From Alphaproteobacteria bacterium (GTDB lineage Bacteria; Pseudomonadota; Alphaproteobacteria; Rhodospirillales; WMHbin7): a stretch of DNA of 64,000 nucleotides. The DNA is taken from positions 310,001 to 374,000 of the forward strand of contig JADGAX010000003.1 of NCBI GenBank assembly GCA_015231795.1, given 5' to 3'. A program made the translations under genes and the position numbers. Under the pieces are notes generated by a model that ran no database searches, had not been told where the DNA came from, and saw only the letters and a program-made list of their open reading frames with translations. Shown in pieces: positions 9,619-19,342 of the stretch (position 1 is its first letter; every line of letters begins with the position of its first letter).

Positions 9619-9736
9619 TTATTTTGGCGGTGCAATCCAGGCAGGATATTAAGGCGGGGAATATTTGCCCAGTCTGTCCTTTGTATATTCGGTTTATGTG
9701 AACTGCCTTTACTGCGGGCGGCTAATTCTTAATATG

Positions 9737-9750
9737 TTGACTTTCGTCAA
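9737..9750. promoter_or_regulatory. FNR/Dnr-type box before the first Crp/Fnr regulator
   Basis: TTGACTTTCGTCAA is a perfect TTGAC-N4-GTCAA palindrome. It lies about 95 bases before the preferred start of the Crp/Fnr regulator at 9846. Same half-sites as the box upstream of norC, suggesting one regulator class serves both. Confidence 0.7.
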
Positions 9751-9845
9751 AGCAAAAGACAGCCCGGTGAATTTATATGATAATCAGTTGAAAGATGCGC
9801 CCTTGGTGCGATGACGCACGAGTTGGGGCCGGAGATCGAAAGACG

Positions 9846-10583
9846 ATGCCTGTCAGGAGCAAGAGAGCGGAACAGGATGGCAGCGGGGAGGGGTTCTCTG
9901 CCGAGATGATCGAGCAGATTCGCCGCCTGCACCTGTTTTCCAGCCTGACCCCTGCGGATGTCGGCCAGATTTTGGAGGGGGCCGAAATCGTCCTGGCCTC
10001 GCGCGAAACCGACCTGTTCATGCAAAACGACCCCGCCGATTGCTATTACATCCTGCTTTCGGGACAGGTTGCCCTGCTGGTGACCGACAAGGCCGGGCGC
10101 AAGAGCATCATCGAAGTCGTCAAACAGGGCGATACTTTTGGCGAAGAGGCGATCTTTGATCGTGGCCGTTTCCCCTTCGGGGCGCGCACCTTGGAAAAAT
10201 CGCGCTTGATCAGGGTGCCCGCCGACGCCTTTTTCCAGAATATTTCAAAAGACTTCCGCTTCGTGCTGCTGATGATGGCCAGCATTTCCTCGCATTTGCG
10301 ATTTCTGGTCAAGCAGGTGGGCGAATTGAAGCTGAAAACGACCGAACAGCGTCTGGCCAGTTACATTCTGGCCCTGGCGGGCGATCACGAGGGAAATCTG
10401 AAGATTCGCCTTCCCTATGACAAGAAGATCCTGGCCAGCCAGTTAGGGATGAAGCCCGAAAGCCTGTCTCGAGCCTTGGCCAAGTTGCGCGAGCAGGGCG
10501 TTTCGACGGTGGATGAAGGCATTTATGTGGAAAGCGTCGCGGATTTGCGAGATTACTGCAGCGATTCAGTGCTTTACGAATAG
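9846..10583 (+). CDS. Crp/Fnr-family regulator, Dnr/NnrR-like (first copy)
   Basis: This is a probable nitric-oxide or redox responsive activator, 245 aa from ATG 9846. A cyclic-nucleotide-type beta barrel spans about residues 28-145, then a dimer helix and a winged helix containing LASQLGMKPESLSRALAKLR. The [4Fe-4S] cysteines of FNR are absent, which favours the heme-type Dnr/NnrR group. The ATG at 9795 is in frame but lacks an evident RBS, while 9846 has GGAG 12 bases upstream. An FNR-type box lies upstream and a paralogue follows, then norCB. The exact ligand cannot be read from sequence. Confidence 0.85.
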   Translation: MPVRSKRAEQDGSGEGFSAEMIEQIRRLHLFSSLTPADVGQILEGAEIVLASRETDLFMQNDPADCYYILLSGQVALLVTDKAGRKSIIEVVKQGDTFGEEAIFDRGRFPFGARTLEKSRLIRVPADAFFQNISKDFRFVLLMMASISSHLRFLVKQVGELKLKTTEQRLASYILALAGDHEGNLKIRLPYDKKILASQLGMKPESLSRALAKLREQGVSTVDEGIYVESVADLRDYCSDSVLYE

Positions 10584-10744
10584 TTACAGCCGGAATCCGA
10601 CCGATTCGGCTTGCCCCCCCGATTTGTCTTTCTATTCTCCCGCAGCTTGGCGATAATTTGCCGGTTGGCGGCGCCTGAACTTATCGTAACATCTGGAAAA
10701 GAAACAGAGAGATAAGCAGGTGGCGCGGAAATGGAGCGCTTGCG

Positions 10745-11497
10745 GTGCAGTCTACGGGAACGATCCTGAGCAGTCTGAAGACCGAGGATTACGAAGCGGT
10801 CAGCCACGTCGATCTGTTTTCCGATCTGACGCTCGATGAAGTGCAGCGCCTGTTGAAGGGGGCGATCGTCCGCTCGCATCCCAAGGGCGCCCTTCTGTTT
10901 TCCCAGGGCGACCCGGCTGACCGCTTCTATGTCGTCCTTGAAGGAACGGTCAAGCTGTTCAAAACCACCGAGGCCGGAGATCAGGGCGTGGTCGAGGTTT
11001 TCGGAGGCGGCCACTCCTTCGGCGAGGCGGCAACCTTTCTGTCCAAGCGCTTTCCCGTTGGCGCCGAAGTGATTGCCGACGCCAAGCTGGTTCATGTTCC
11101 GGCAAGTTCCTTCATTGCCGAACTGTCGCGCTCGCCGGATTTGTCCTTCAAACTTCTGGCTTCGCTGTCCCGGCATTATCGCAGGCTGGTGCGTCAGATC
11201 GGCCAGTTGAAGATGAAATCGCCCGGCCAGCGTCTGGGCTGCTATATCCTGTCACTGACCAGCGAAACGGAAGGTCCGGCAAATGTCGAACTTCCCGACG
11301 ACAAGGGGTTGGTGGCTGGGCGCATCGGGATTACGCCGGAAAGCCTGTCGCGCGCGCTGACCCGACTTCGCGAAGTGGGGGTCCAATGCCAGGGCCGTCA
11401 GGTTGTGATCGACGACATGGCTGCCTTGCGCTCCTTTTGCAATGTCGAGGAAGACGAACCCGACACTTCGGACAAAAGCTGCGTCTCTTCCCGCTAA
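10745..11497 (+). CDS. Crp/Fnr-family regulator, Dnr/NnrR-like (second copy)
   Basis: This 250-aa protein is a paralogue of the preceding regulator with the same layout: sensory barrel (about residues 20-150), long dimerisation helix (RHYRRLVRQIGQLKMKSP) and helix-turn-helix (GRIGITPESLSRALTRLREVG). No N-terminal Fe-S cysteine cluster is visible. The start is GTG at 10745 with GGAG eight bases upstream. It stands 230 bases before norC, whose promoter region carries a TTGAC-N4-GTCAA box, so it is a natural candidate for the NO-dependent activator of nor. Which copy controls which gene is not shown by the sequence. Confidence 0.85.
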   Translation: MQSTGTILSSLKTEDYEAVSHVDLFSDLTLDEVQRLLKGAIVRSHPKGALLFSQGDPADRFYVVLEGTVKLFKTTEAGDQGVVEVFGGGHSFGEAATFLSKRFPVGAEVIADAKLVHVPASSFIAELSRSPDLSFKLLASLSRHYRRLVRQIGQLKMKSPGQRLGCYILSLTSETEGPANVELPDDKGLVAGRIGITPESLSRALTRLREVGVQCQGRQVVIDDMAALRSFCNVEEDEPDTSDKSCVSSR

Positions 11498-11592
11498 TCT
11501 TGCGATCAACGTTTCATTCGAGCGCCGATTCTGCCGCCCTGCGTCTGTAGGGGGCTGATTCTTGCCTCGATTCCAAAGCAACTGGCGAATGG

Positions 11593-11606
11593 TTGACCAA
11601 GGTCAA
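11593..11606. promoter_or_regulatory. FNR/Dnr-type box upstream of norC
   Basis: TTGACCAAGGTCAA is a perfect TTGAC-N4-GTCAA palindrome 122 bases before the norC ATG. This is the expected target of Dnr/NnrR/FNR proteins on denitrification promoters. Confidence 0.8.
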
Positions 11607-11728
11607 ATTTTTTAATTCCAAAGTCATTTACTCCAGTATTTGCGGGTGTCCGCTTTAAGGATGCTGTCTTCCGCCTGCGTTCGGGCAGCCCGCGTGACCT
11701 TTAAGACTGGCTAAATGGCGAGGGGAAT

Positions 11729-12178
11729 ATGAGCGAGCGCCTGTCAAAAACCGCCGCAAGAAACATCTTCTATGGCGGCACAATATTTTTCTTTCTGATG
11801 CTGATCGGCTTGGTGGCGCACAGCGTTACCTATGTCAGCACATCTTCGGATGTTGCAGGACTGAGTGAGTCTGTCGTACGCGGCAAGCATGTGTGGGAAA
11901 AGAACGCCTGCATCAATTGCCATACATTGTTGGGCGAGGGGGCTTACTTCGCGCCTGAACTTGGCAATGTCTGGGTCCGCTTCGGCGGCGATGCTGATGC
12001 CGAAGGAACCCGCGAGGCCTTCAGGGCTTGGTTCCAGGCCCAGCCCTCAGGGGCGCCGGGTCGTCGTCAGATGCCGCAATTCCATCTGACCGCACAGGAA
12101 ACCGACGATGTCATCGATTTCCTGCGCTGGACCAGCCGAATCAAGACGCAGAACTGGCCGCCGAATATTGCGGGCTAA
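11729..12178 (+). CDS. norC: Nitric oxide reductase cytochrome c subunit NorC
   Basis: NorC is the membrane-anchored cytochrome c that feeds electrons to NorB. This 149-aa protein has one N-terminal membrane helix (about residues 14-33), the heme c motif CINCH at 61-65, and a Met-containing stretch RRQMPQFHLT as likely axial ligand. Length and layout are typical. The start ATG follows GAGGGGAAT. It precedes norB by 18 bases and lies behind a Dnr-type box. Confidence 0.95.
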   Translation: MSERLSKTAARNIFYGGTIFFFLMLIGLVAHSVTYVSTSSDVAGLSESVVRGKHVWEKNACINCHTLLGEGAYFAPELGNVWVRFGGDADAEGTREAFRAWFQAQPSGAPGRRQMPQFHLTAQETDDVIDFLRWTSRIKTQNWPPNIAG

Positions 12179-13540
<1,362 letters not shown>

Positions 13541-13573
13541 TTTCCGGAGAGCGGAATTATCCGGAAATCTGAG

Positions 13574-13613
13574 GGCCGGCAGCTGACCAATCTCGGCTGC
13601 CGGCCATTTTTTT
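13574..13613 (+). terminator. Rho-independent terminator after norB
   Basis: A 10-bp stem (GGCCGGCAGC at 13574-13583 with GCTGCCGGCC at 13596-13605) is followed by a run of seven T. It sits 33 bases after norB and 37 before norQ, so it may attenuate expression of norQD relative to norCB. Confidence 0.85.
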
Positions 13614-13649
13614 CCAGGCTTCGTGACCTGCGTATCGTTGGAGATTCTT

Positions 13650-14477
13650 ATGCCTGTCAACCTTTCCGCTGCGAAAGACGCGACCACTTTTCATGCTGAC
13701 GGGGGTGTTCCCTATTATGTGCCGATGGGCGGCGAATGCGCCTTGTTCGAGCGTGCCTACAAGCACCGCCTGCCCTTGTTGCTGAAAGGGCCGACCGGTT
13801 GCGGAAAAACCCGCTTCGTCGCCCATATGGCGGCCAGAATGGGCCGCCCGCTCTATACGGTGTCCTGTCACGACGATTTGACGGCAGCCGATTTGACGGG
13901 CCGCTATTTGTTGAAGGGCGGTGATACGGTTTGGGCCGATGGGCCTTTGACCCGCGCCGTTCGTTCGGGCGGAATCTGTTATCTTGACGAGGTTGTCGAG
14001 GCCAGGAAGGACGTCACGGTGGTGCTGCATCCCTTGACCGATGACCGGCGCCTGCTTCCGTTGGAGCGCACGGGCGAACTGATCGAGGCTCCCCCTGAAT
14101 TCATGTTGGTCGTATCTTACAATCCGGGATATCAGAACATTCTGAAAAGCCTGAAGCCTTCGACGCGTCAACGTTTCCTGGCCATCGAATTCGGCTTTCC
14201 GCCCGAGGCGGCAGAGATCGCCATCGTTTCCAAGGAAAGCGGCTTGGCCGAAGAGCGATGCGAGCCGCTGGTTCGTTTGGCGCGCCGTCTGCGCGACTTG
14301 AAGGGACAAGACCTGGAGGAAGGCGTTTCCACGCGTCTGCTGGTCTATTGCGCCACTTTGATCCAGTCCGGCATGAAGCCTTCTGACGCCATACTGTCGG
14401 CCATGATCGAGCCGCTGACCGACGAGCCTGACATCAAGGCGGCTCTGCTTGAAGTGGTCGCCGTCACACTGGGCTAA
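13650..14477 (+). CDS. norQ: NorQ/CbbQ-type MoxR AAA+ ATPase for Nor activation
   Basis: NorQ works with NorD to insert non-heme iron into NorB. This 275-aa AAA+ ATPase has Walker A GPTGCGKTR near residue 49, Walker B GICYLDEV, and the MoxR-type pattern DDLTAADLTGRYLLKGG. Start ATG 13650 has GGAG seven bases upstream; an upstream in-frame GTG at 13623 lies close to the norB terminator and is less likely. It is followed 11 bases later by norD. Confidence 0.93.
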   Translation: MPVNLSAAKDATTFHADGGVPYYVPMGGECALFERAYKHRLPLLLKGPTGCGKTRFVAHMAARMGRPLYTVSCHDDLTAADLTGRYLLKGGDTVWADGPLTRAVRSGGICYLDEVVEARKDVTVVLHPLTDDRRLLPLERTGELIEAPPEFMLVVSYNPGYQNILKSLKPSTRQRFLAIEFGFPPEAAEIAIVSKESGLAEERCEPLVRLARRLRDLKGQDLEEGVSTRLLVYCATLIQSGMKPSDAILSAMIEPLTDEPDIKAALLEVVAVTLG

Positions 14478-14488
14478 AGGAATTTGGC

Positions 14489-16417
14489 GTGTCCTTGCAT
14501 GATCTGCTCGACCCGGAAGAATTCGTAGGCAGGCACTGGCATCGTTTGGTCGGCAATGCGGCAAGCTATGCCCATTATCCCGACGAAGCCGTCTTGCTGA
14601 ACGGCATTCGGCCCATGCTGGCGGTGTTTTTCCGGGCGTTGGGCGGCAGTCGCGGCATTCAACTGGCGGGCAGCGGCGACAGCAATTCCGGCCATCGTTT
14701 GACGTTTCGCCAACGTTTGGGCATGCAAGCCGAGCGGTTGAGCAGGCCAACCTTGGATACGCAACTGCTGACGCTGCCTGCCTGCATCGATCTATTTCCA
14801 GACCGCGCTCTGAATCGCGATCTGTATATATGGCTGGCGGCGTTTTTTGCGCATGCCGCTCCATATTCTCCTGTTGAAAATGCAAATCCTTTGGTCGCTG
14901 ATCTTGTGTTCCTGCGCCGAGCCAGGGAGACGACGAAGCGCGCCCTTGACGCATTGCCTGGACTGAAACCGCTACATGCGCGTTTATGCGAGGCGGCTTT
15001 GGCGGCGCGTCCCGTTAGACGTTTGCCGCGCATGGAGGCGGCCGTCGAGGCGGTGGTGATGGGCCTGCTAAGCGGCAATCCGCCGGACAAGGCCAAAGCA
15101 AGGGAATGTTGGGCGATTGTCGAAGGCGGGCAGGCGTTCACGCTTCCAAGCCCGTCCAGTTACCGATCTTTTCTTCCGGTGCCTTTGTGGGGAGAGATCG
15201 TCAACACCGTCCCCATCTTGCGCCTTGACAACAACGAGATAGAACAGGGTGCGAAGGAAGAGGAGGAAGAGAGCAAGAAGCGAAAGGCCAAGCGCGAACG
15301 CTATGATCAGGCGGACCGCAAGGACCCGCTGGCCCTCAATCCCTTCGAGAAAATCCTTTCCTTGGCCATGATGATCAATGTCAGTCGTCCAATTGACGAT
15401 GACGACGAAGAGGAAGCCAGAAAGGCGGCGGAGGAGATCGACGAGATCACCGTCACCACCCACGAACGCAAGGCTGCCTCCAAGCTGAAGCTGGATCTCG
15501 ATCTGGGGATCGACGCCGTCGATCCAACGCCTATTCAGGCCAAGCTGACCTATCCGGAATGGGATTGGCGCCGTCAGTCATATTTGCAAGATTACTGCGC
15601 GGTCTTGCAAGGAACGGCCAAGGAAGAAGGCGAGCTGTGGAAACCCGACGCCGCCGCCAGCCAGCGCATTCGTCAGGTGCGCCGCCAATTCGAAGCACTG
15701 CGTCCCAAACGCGAGGTCTTTCGTCGCCAGCCGGACGGCAACGATATCGATATGGACGCCATGGTGCGCTTCAGGTGCGACAAGGCGGCGGGCGGCACCG
15801 AGAACGCCAATGTCTATCTGGACGCCCGCAACGCGGCGCGCGACATGGCTGTGATGTTTCTGGTCGATGTCTCCTTGTCCACGGACAGCTGGGTTGAGAA
15901 CCGCCGCGTTCTGGATGTCGAGAAGGAAGCCTTGACCATCCTGACCCATGGGCTGGAGGCTTGCGGCGACAGCCATGCGATTATGACCTTCACGTCGCGC
16001 AAGCGCGACCATGTGCGTATCGAAACCGTCAAAGGATTCCAAGAGCCTTTGTCAGATCTGGTGTTGAAGCGCATCGCGGCATTGAAGCCTGGTTATTACA
16101 CCAGGATCGGCGCCGCCATCCGCCACGCCACCGAGATTCTCAACCAGCAGCCCCATCGCCACCGCTTGCTGGTCGTACTGACCGACGGCAAGCCGAACGA
16201 CGCCGACCATTATGAAGGCCGATACGGCGTGGAAGATACGCGCCGCGCCGTTCAGGAAAGCAGGCGCGCCGGCGCCGCGGTGTTCGGCATCACGGTCGAT
16301 CGCAAGGCGCAGGACTATTTCCCGCATATCTTTGGGCGCGGTTCCTACCACATCGTGGGACATATCGGCCGCCTGCCTGCCGCCTTGCCAAAAATCTATC
16401 GTCAGCTTGTGGGGTGA
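14489..16417 (+). CDS. norD: NorD, vWA-domain Nor activation protein
   Basis: NorD is the vWA-containing partner of NorQ in maturing nitric oxide reductase. The 642-aa protein has a helical N-terminal half, a highly charged middle (EEEEESKKRKAKRERY), and a C-terminal von Willebrand A domain with the metal site DVSLSTDSW and downstream LVVLTDGKPND. The start is GTG 14489 with AAAGGA eight bases upstream. It lies in the norQ-norD-norE order known from other denitrifiers. Confidence 0.93.
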   Translation: MSLHDLLDPEEFVGRHWHRLVGNAASYAHYPDEAVLLNGIRPMLAVFFRALGGSRGIQLAGSGDSNSGHRLTFRQRLGMQAERLSRPTLDTQLLTLPACIDLFPDRALNRDLYIWLAAFFAHAAPYSPVENANPLVADLVFLRRARETTKRALDALPGLKPLHARLCEAALAARPVRRLPRMEAAVEAVVMGLLSGNPPDKAKARECWAIVEGGQAFTLPSPSSYRSFLPVPLWGEIVNTVPILRLDNNEIEQGAKEEEEESKKRKAKRERYDQADRKDPLALNPFEKILSLAMMINVSRPIDDDDEEEARKAAEEIDEITVTTHERKAASKLKLDLDLGIDAVDPTPIQAKLTYPEWDWRRQSYLQDYCAVLQGTAKEEGELWKPDAAASQRIRQVRRQFEALRPKREVFRRQPDGNDIDMDAMVRFRCDKAAGGTENANVYLDARNAARDMAVMFLVDVSLSTDSWVENRRVLDVEKEALTILTHGLEACGDSHAIMTFTSRKRDHVRIETVKGFQEPLSDLVLKRIAALKPGYYTRIGAAIRHATEILNQQPHRHRLLVVLTDGKPNDADHYEGRYGVEDTRRAVQESRRAGAAVFGITVDRKAQDYFPHIFGRGSYHIVGHIGRLPAALPKIYRQLVG

Positions 16418-16426
16418 TGGCGCGCC

Positions 16427-17005
16427 ATGTCGCAACTAGACACAAGTCTGCACGAGGAGAAAGGCTGGGGTGCTTTGGATGCACTGCCAGGCAATCCCCT
16501 GATCTGGGTGCTGATCATTTCCGAACTGCTGGTCTTCGGCGCTTTCTTTCTGGGTTACATCGTGGCCCGAGCGCTTGACCCGCAAATGTTCAATGACTCG
16601 CAACTGCAACTCGACCGGTTGTTGGGCGGGCTGAATACGATGGTTTTGATCACGTCGGGCTATCTGGCTGCGCAGGCCGTCAGATTGCGGGCGGAAGACA
16701 AGATCGGCGCGTCGCGCCGCTGGCTGGCTGGCGCCATGGGCGTAGGCAGCGTTTTCCTGATCATCAAGGCCATCGAATATGGCGACAAGATCGAACAGGG
16801 AATCGGCCTTGAAACGAACACGTTCTTCACCTTGTTTTTTTTAATGACCGGCTTTCACATGCTGCATGTGGTGCTGGGGCTGATCATCCTGGCCATTGTC
16901 GGCGTGCACAACAGTCTTGAGAATATGGAAACCGGCACGGCCTTCTGGCACATGGTCGATCTGATCTGGATCATTCTTTATCCGTTGGTCTATCTGATTC
17001 GCTAG
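16427..17005 (+). CDS. norE: NorE, cytochrome oxidase subunit III-like membrane protein
   Basis: This 192-aa protein belongs to the cytochrome c oxidase subunit III family. It has about five membrane helices and typical segments (FFLMTGFHMLHVVLGLIIL, WHMVDLIWIILYPLVYLIR). In nor clusters the protein is called NorE and assists full NO-reductase activity without being catalytic. It begins ten bases after norD and is followed by a norF-like gene. A terminal-oxidase subunit III is unlikely because no subunit I of an oxidase is nearby. Confidence 0.9.
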   Translation: MSQLDTSLHEEKGWGALDALPGNPLIWVLIISELLVFGAFFLGYIVARALDPQMFNDSQLQLDRLLGGLNTMVLITSGYLAAQAVRLRAEDKIGASRRWLAGAMGVGSVFLIIKAIEYGDKIEQGIGLETNTFFTLFFLMTGFHMLHVVLGLIILAIVGVHNSLENMETGTAFWHMVDLIWIILYPLVYLIR

Positions 17006-17016
17006 GGAGAGGATTG

Positions 17017-17301
17017 ATGCCCACGCACAGGTTGCTTTTCCAGACATGGCTGATTCTGATGGGGCTGACCGCTCTTTCCTTGTTCAGTGGAAGGGCGGGC
17101 GTTCAAGACCCCGGATCGCTGGGCATCGCCTGGGTGGTGGTTCTGCTGGCCGTCACCTTCTTCAAAACGCGTCTCGTGCTGATGGTGTTCTTGAATTTGA
17201 AATCGTCCACACCCGGCTGGCGGGGATTCTTCATGGCGTTTCTCTTGGGCATCTTGTTGCTTCTGCTGGCCGGTTACGCCGCTGCCCGCCAAATCAATTG
17301 A
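17017..17301 (+). CDS. norF: NorF-like small membrane protein
   Basis: This 94-aa protein has three predicted membrane helices and resembles the cytochrome oxidase subunit IV-like NorF found after norE. It contains LGIAWVVVLLAVTFFKTRLV and a GWRGFFMAFLLGILL helix. The ATG at 17017 is preferred because GGGAGAGG lies just upstream; an in-frame TTG at 17014 is too close. Its stop overlaps the 3' end of the convergent hemerythrin gene by eight bases. Confidence 0.8.
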   Translation: MPTHRLLFQTWLILMGLTALSLFSGRAGVQDPGSLGIAWVVVLLAVTFFKTRLVLMVFLNLKSSTPGWRGFFMAFLLGILLLLLAGYAAARQIN

Positions 17302-17716
17302 CCTTTTTCAATTCCTGCCCCAGCGGCTTGTCGACATGCTGAATGTGATCAAGCAGCCAGAATTTCAAATAATTCTCCAGCAACTCTTCCAGTTCCTCGT
17401 AGCGGCGCGACGCCACGTCGCGGATGACGCTTCGAAGATCCTCCAGCAGATGCGCATGCAAGGCCAGATGCGAGTTCATGTTTTTGTAGCCAATGGCCGT
17501 CATTAGCCGTTCTTCATAGGCGAAGTGAATTTCGATATGTTGAAGGACGGCCTTCAATAGCGCGACCACCTCATCCAATTGCGTGCGGCTAATCAGGCTG
17601 GCATGTAGGAGGTTCAATTGATCCGCCAATATTCTGTGCTGATCGTCGATCGTCGGTTCGCCGACCAGAAGGGAATCATCCCATTCGATCAATTGTGGTG
17701 GACTATTCTCAGCCAT
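17294..17716 (-). CDS. Bacteriohemerythrin
   Basis: This 140-aa four-helix protein has a full di-iron site: His27 (DDQHR), His64 and Glu68 (HFAYEERLM), His83 and His87 (HLALH), His124 and Asp129 (HIQHVD). Bacteriohemerythrins bind O2 and can bind NO, and deliver or scavenge these gases. The start at 17716 gives the usual length; an upstream in-frame ATG at 17800 would add 28 atypical residues. It is convergent with the nor operon, and its placement suggests NO or O2 handling next to NO reductase, which is inference. Confidence 0.92.
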   Translation of the reverse strand: MAENSPPQLIEWDDSLLVGEPTIDDQHRILADQLNLLHASLISRTQLDEVVALLKAVLQHIEIHFAYEERLMTAIGYKNMNSHLALHAHLLEDLRSVIRDVASRRYEELEELLENYLKFWLLDHIQHVDKPLGQELKKVN

Positions 17717-18009
17717 GCGCACTTCTTCATTTTCTTTCGTGGGGCGGGTCGCCAAGCATGCGTACCCCTCACTTGCGAACCGGACAGCGCCTTCAAGCAT
17801 CCAGCGATAAGTTATAACCTATATAGTCGTCATAAAGGGGTATGCCAAGGCGTGACGCGAATGAGCAGGCATGCAAGCGCATGATGGCGTTTGCTCTGCT
17901 AGCGCATTGTTATTCAACGATGTTATTGGTGTGAGACGCTCGCCCCAGGAGACCGTTTGCAAGCCGGGCACCTTTAGGCTAAGTTGCGCCCGTCCCTATT
18001 GGGGCCCGC

Positions 18010-18086
18010 GCAGCCGTAGCTCAGCTGGATAGAGTACTGCCCTCCGAAGGCAGGGGTCATGGGTTCGAATCCCGTCGGCTGCGCCA
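18010..18086 (+). tRNA. tRNA-Arg (anticodon CCG)
   Basis: The 77-base cloverleaf closes: acceptor GCAGCCG pairs with CGGCTGC, discriminator G, encoded CCA. The anticodon stem CTGCC/GGCAG encloses loop CTCCGAA with anticodon CCG, and the T-arm is GTTCGAATC. Its 3' half is the insertion site of the adjacent island and remains intact in this copy. Confidence 0.96.
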
Positions 18087-18094
18087 AATTTCTC
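18039..18094 (+). repeat. Left attachment repeat (attL), within tRNA-Arg
   Basis: These 56 bases run from the anticodon arm through the CCA end into AAATTTCTC and are repeated without mismatch at 48070-48125, offset 30031. Flanking bases diverge on both sides. Confidence 0.92.
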
Positions 18095-18101
18095 CAATAA
18101 A

Positions 18102-18115
18102 ATCAATGCATTATA
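18102..18115 (+). repeat. 14-bp terminal inverted repeat, left copy
   Basis: AAATCAATGCATTA lies eight bases inside the left attachment repeat. Its exact reverse complement is at 48021-48034, inside the right end. In an excised circle the two copies would flank the crossover core in opposite orientation, as integrase or accessory-factor sites do. Confidence 0.65.
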
Positions 18116-18151
18116 AAATCTCCTGGCTGGGTCTGGAGGGTCATATATACT

Positions 18152-18173
18152 TTGCGCTCCAATTGCGCTCCAC
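18152..18173 (+). repeat. Two tandem 11-bp integrase arm-type repeats, left end
   Basis: TTGCGCTCCAA and TTGCGCTCCAC are adjacent, ending 21 bases before the integrase ATG. Four more copies of the same 11-mer lie at the right end of the element. Same-orientation tandem sites beside a core are typical of integrase arm-binding sites; binding is inferred. They also overlap the probable int promoter and could autoregulate it. Confidence 0.65.
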
Positions 18174-18194
18174 TTGGGCAAAGGAGATTGGAGC

Positions 18195-19199
18195 ATGGCA
18201 TCGGTTCTTCCACGCAAAAACCGAGATGGCCAGTTGATCGGCTGGCAGGTTCGGGTGAGGAAGAGGGGCTATCCCCTCGTTGTCGAGACCTTCGATAGAA
18301 AGGTCGATGCTGAGGCTCGGGCCGTGATCATCGAGTCCGAGATGGTCCGCCACGTCTATGTGGACCGCTCCAAGGCCGAGCAGACCACATTGAAGGATGT
18401 CATCGAGCGCTATATCGAAGAGGTTGCCCCGACGCATAAGGGCGGCAAGGAAGAGGCCCTGCGCCTGAAGAAAATTCTGCGCGACGATCCCAAGCTGGTT
18501 GTGCATTCCCTGGCGGCACTGACCACTCGGCACTTCGAGCAATACCGGGACCGTCGTTTGAAGGAAGTCTCCCCCGGCTCCGTGAAGCGGGAGCTGGGTA
18601 TGCTCCATTGCGTGATCGAGTTTGTTCGCAAAAGCCACGGCATGATCGAGAACCCGGTGTCCGATGTTCGCCGCCCCATCGTTCGGGATGCCCGTGACAC
18701 CAGGCTTAGGCATGGCGATCAGGAAAAGCTGCTTGAGGCCTGCCGGGAATCAAAGAACCCCTGGCTAGCGCCTGCGGTCATCCTGGCCTTGGAAACGGCT
18801 ATGCGGCGAGGTGCCTTGCTTTCTTTGCGCTGGGAAGACGTGGATTTTGATCGCAAGGTGATCAAGGTCCAGGAGACGGAAAGAGGCAAGCCGGTGCCTC
18901 GTGAGGTGCCGCTTTCGCCTACGGCAATAGCAACCTTGAAGGCGCTTCCACGGGCGCTATCGGGCGATATTCTGCTCATCACAGCAGAAGCACTGAAACA
19001 GGGCTTCGAGCGGGCGAGGGATCGCGCTGGGCTTAGCCATCTTCGCTTCCACGATCTGCGCCACGAAGCCACCAGCAGGCTTTTTGAGCGGGGCTGGAAC
19101 GTGATGAAAGTCGCCGCAGTTACCGGCCACAAGGATCTTCAGTCGCTTAAGCGATATACAAATCTCAGGGCTGAGGATTTGGCGAAGGAGTTGGGGTAG
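18195..19199 (+). CDS. int: Tyrosine recombinase (element integrase)
   Basis: This phage-type integrase, 334 aa, would catalyse integration and excision at tRNA-Arg. Catalytic residues are recognisable: Arg in ETAMRRGALLSLRWED, the HDLRHEA box, His in VTGHKDLQSLKRYTN and the Tyr nucleophile there. The N-terminal arm-binding region and SAM-like core-binding domain precede the catalytic domain. ATG 18195 follows GGAGATTGGAG. It reads away from the tRNA and sits 100 bases from the attachment repeat. Confidence 0.94.
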   Translation: MASVLPRKNRDGQLIGWQVRVRKRGYPLVVETFDRKVDAEARAVIIESEMVRHVYVDRSKAEQTTLKDVIERYIEEVAPTHKGGKEEALRLKKILRDDPKLVVHSLAALTTRHFEQYRDRRLKEVSPGSVKRELGMLHCVIEFVRKSHGMIENPVSDVRRPIVRDARDTRLRHGDQEKLLEACRESKNPWLAPAVILALETAMRRGALLSLRWEDVDFDRKVIKVQETERGKPVPREVPLSPTAIATLKALPRALSGDILLITAEALKQGFERARDRAGLSHLRFHDLRHEATSRLFERGWNVMKVAAVTGHKDLQSLKRYTNLRAEDLAKELG

Positions 19200-19201
19200 T
19201 T

Positions 19202-19300
19202 GTTGCTGAGGTCGTAGCAGATATCGGCCACAAGACCATGCACATGGCCATGCGCTATACGCACCTGCTGGCCGAGAAGCTGCGTGAGAAGTTGGGGTAA
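19202..19300 (+). pseudogene. Remnant of a second integrase C-terminus
   Basis: Directly after the integrase stop, another frame encodes IGHKTMHMAMRYTHLLAEKL before a TAA at 19298. This is the last conserved box of a tyrosine recombinase, with the G-H-K and R-Y-T-H-L pattern and the tyrosine. No start or earlier domains are attached. It is probably debris of an older integrase replaced by recombination within the shared C-terminal box. Confidence 0.75.
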
Positions 19301-19342
19301 CGTAGGTGCATATATCTCCCACCACTGAGATTGGAGAGAGCA

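Noticed and set aside
13557-14954. 465-codon minus-strand frame over norQ and norD
   Set aside because: Antisense to two well supported genes and spans the norB terminator.
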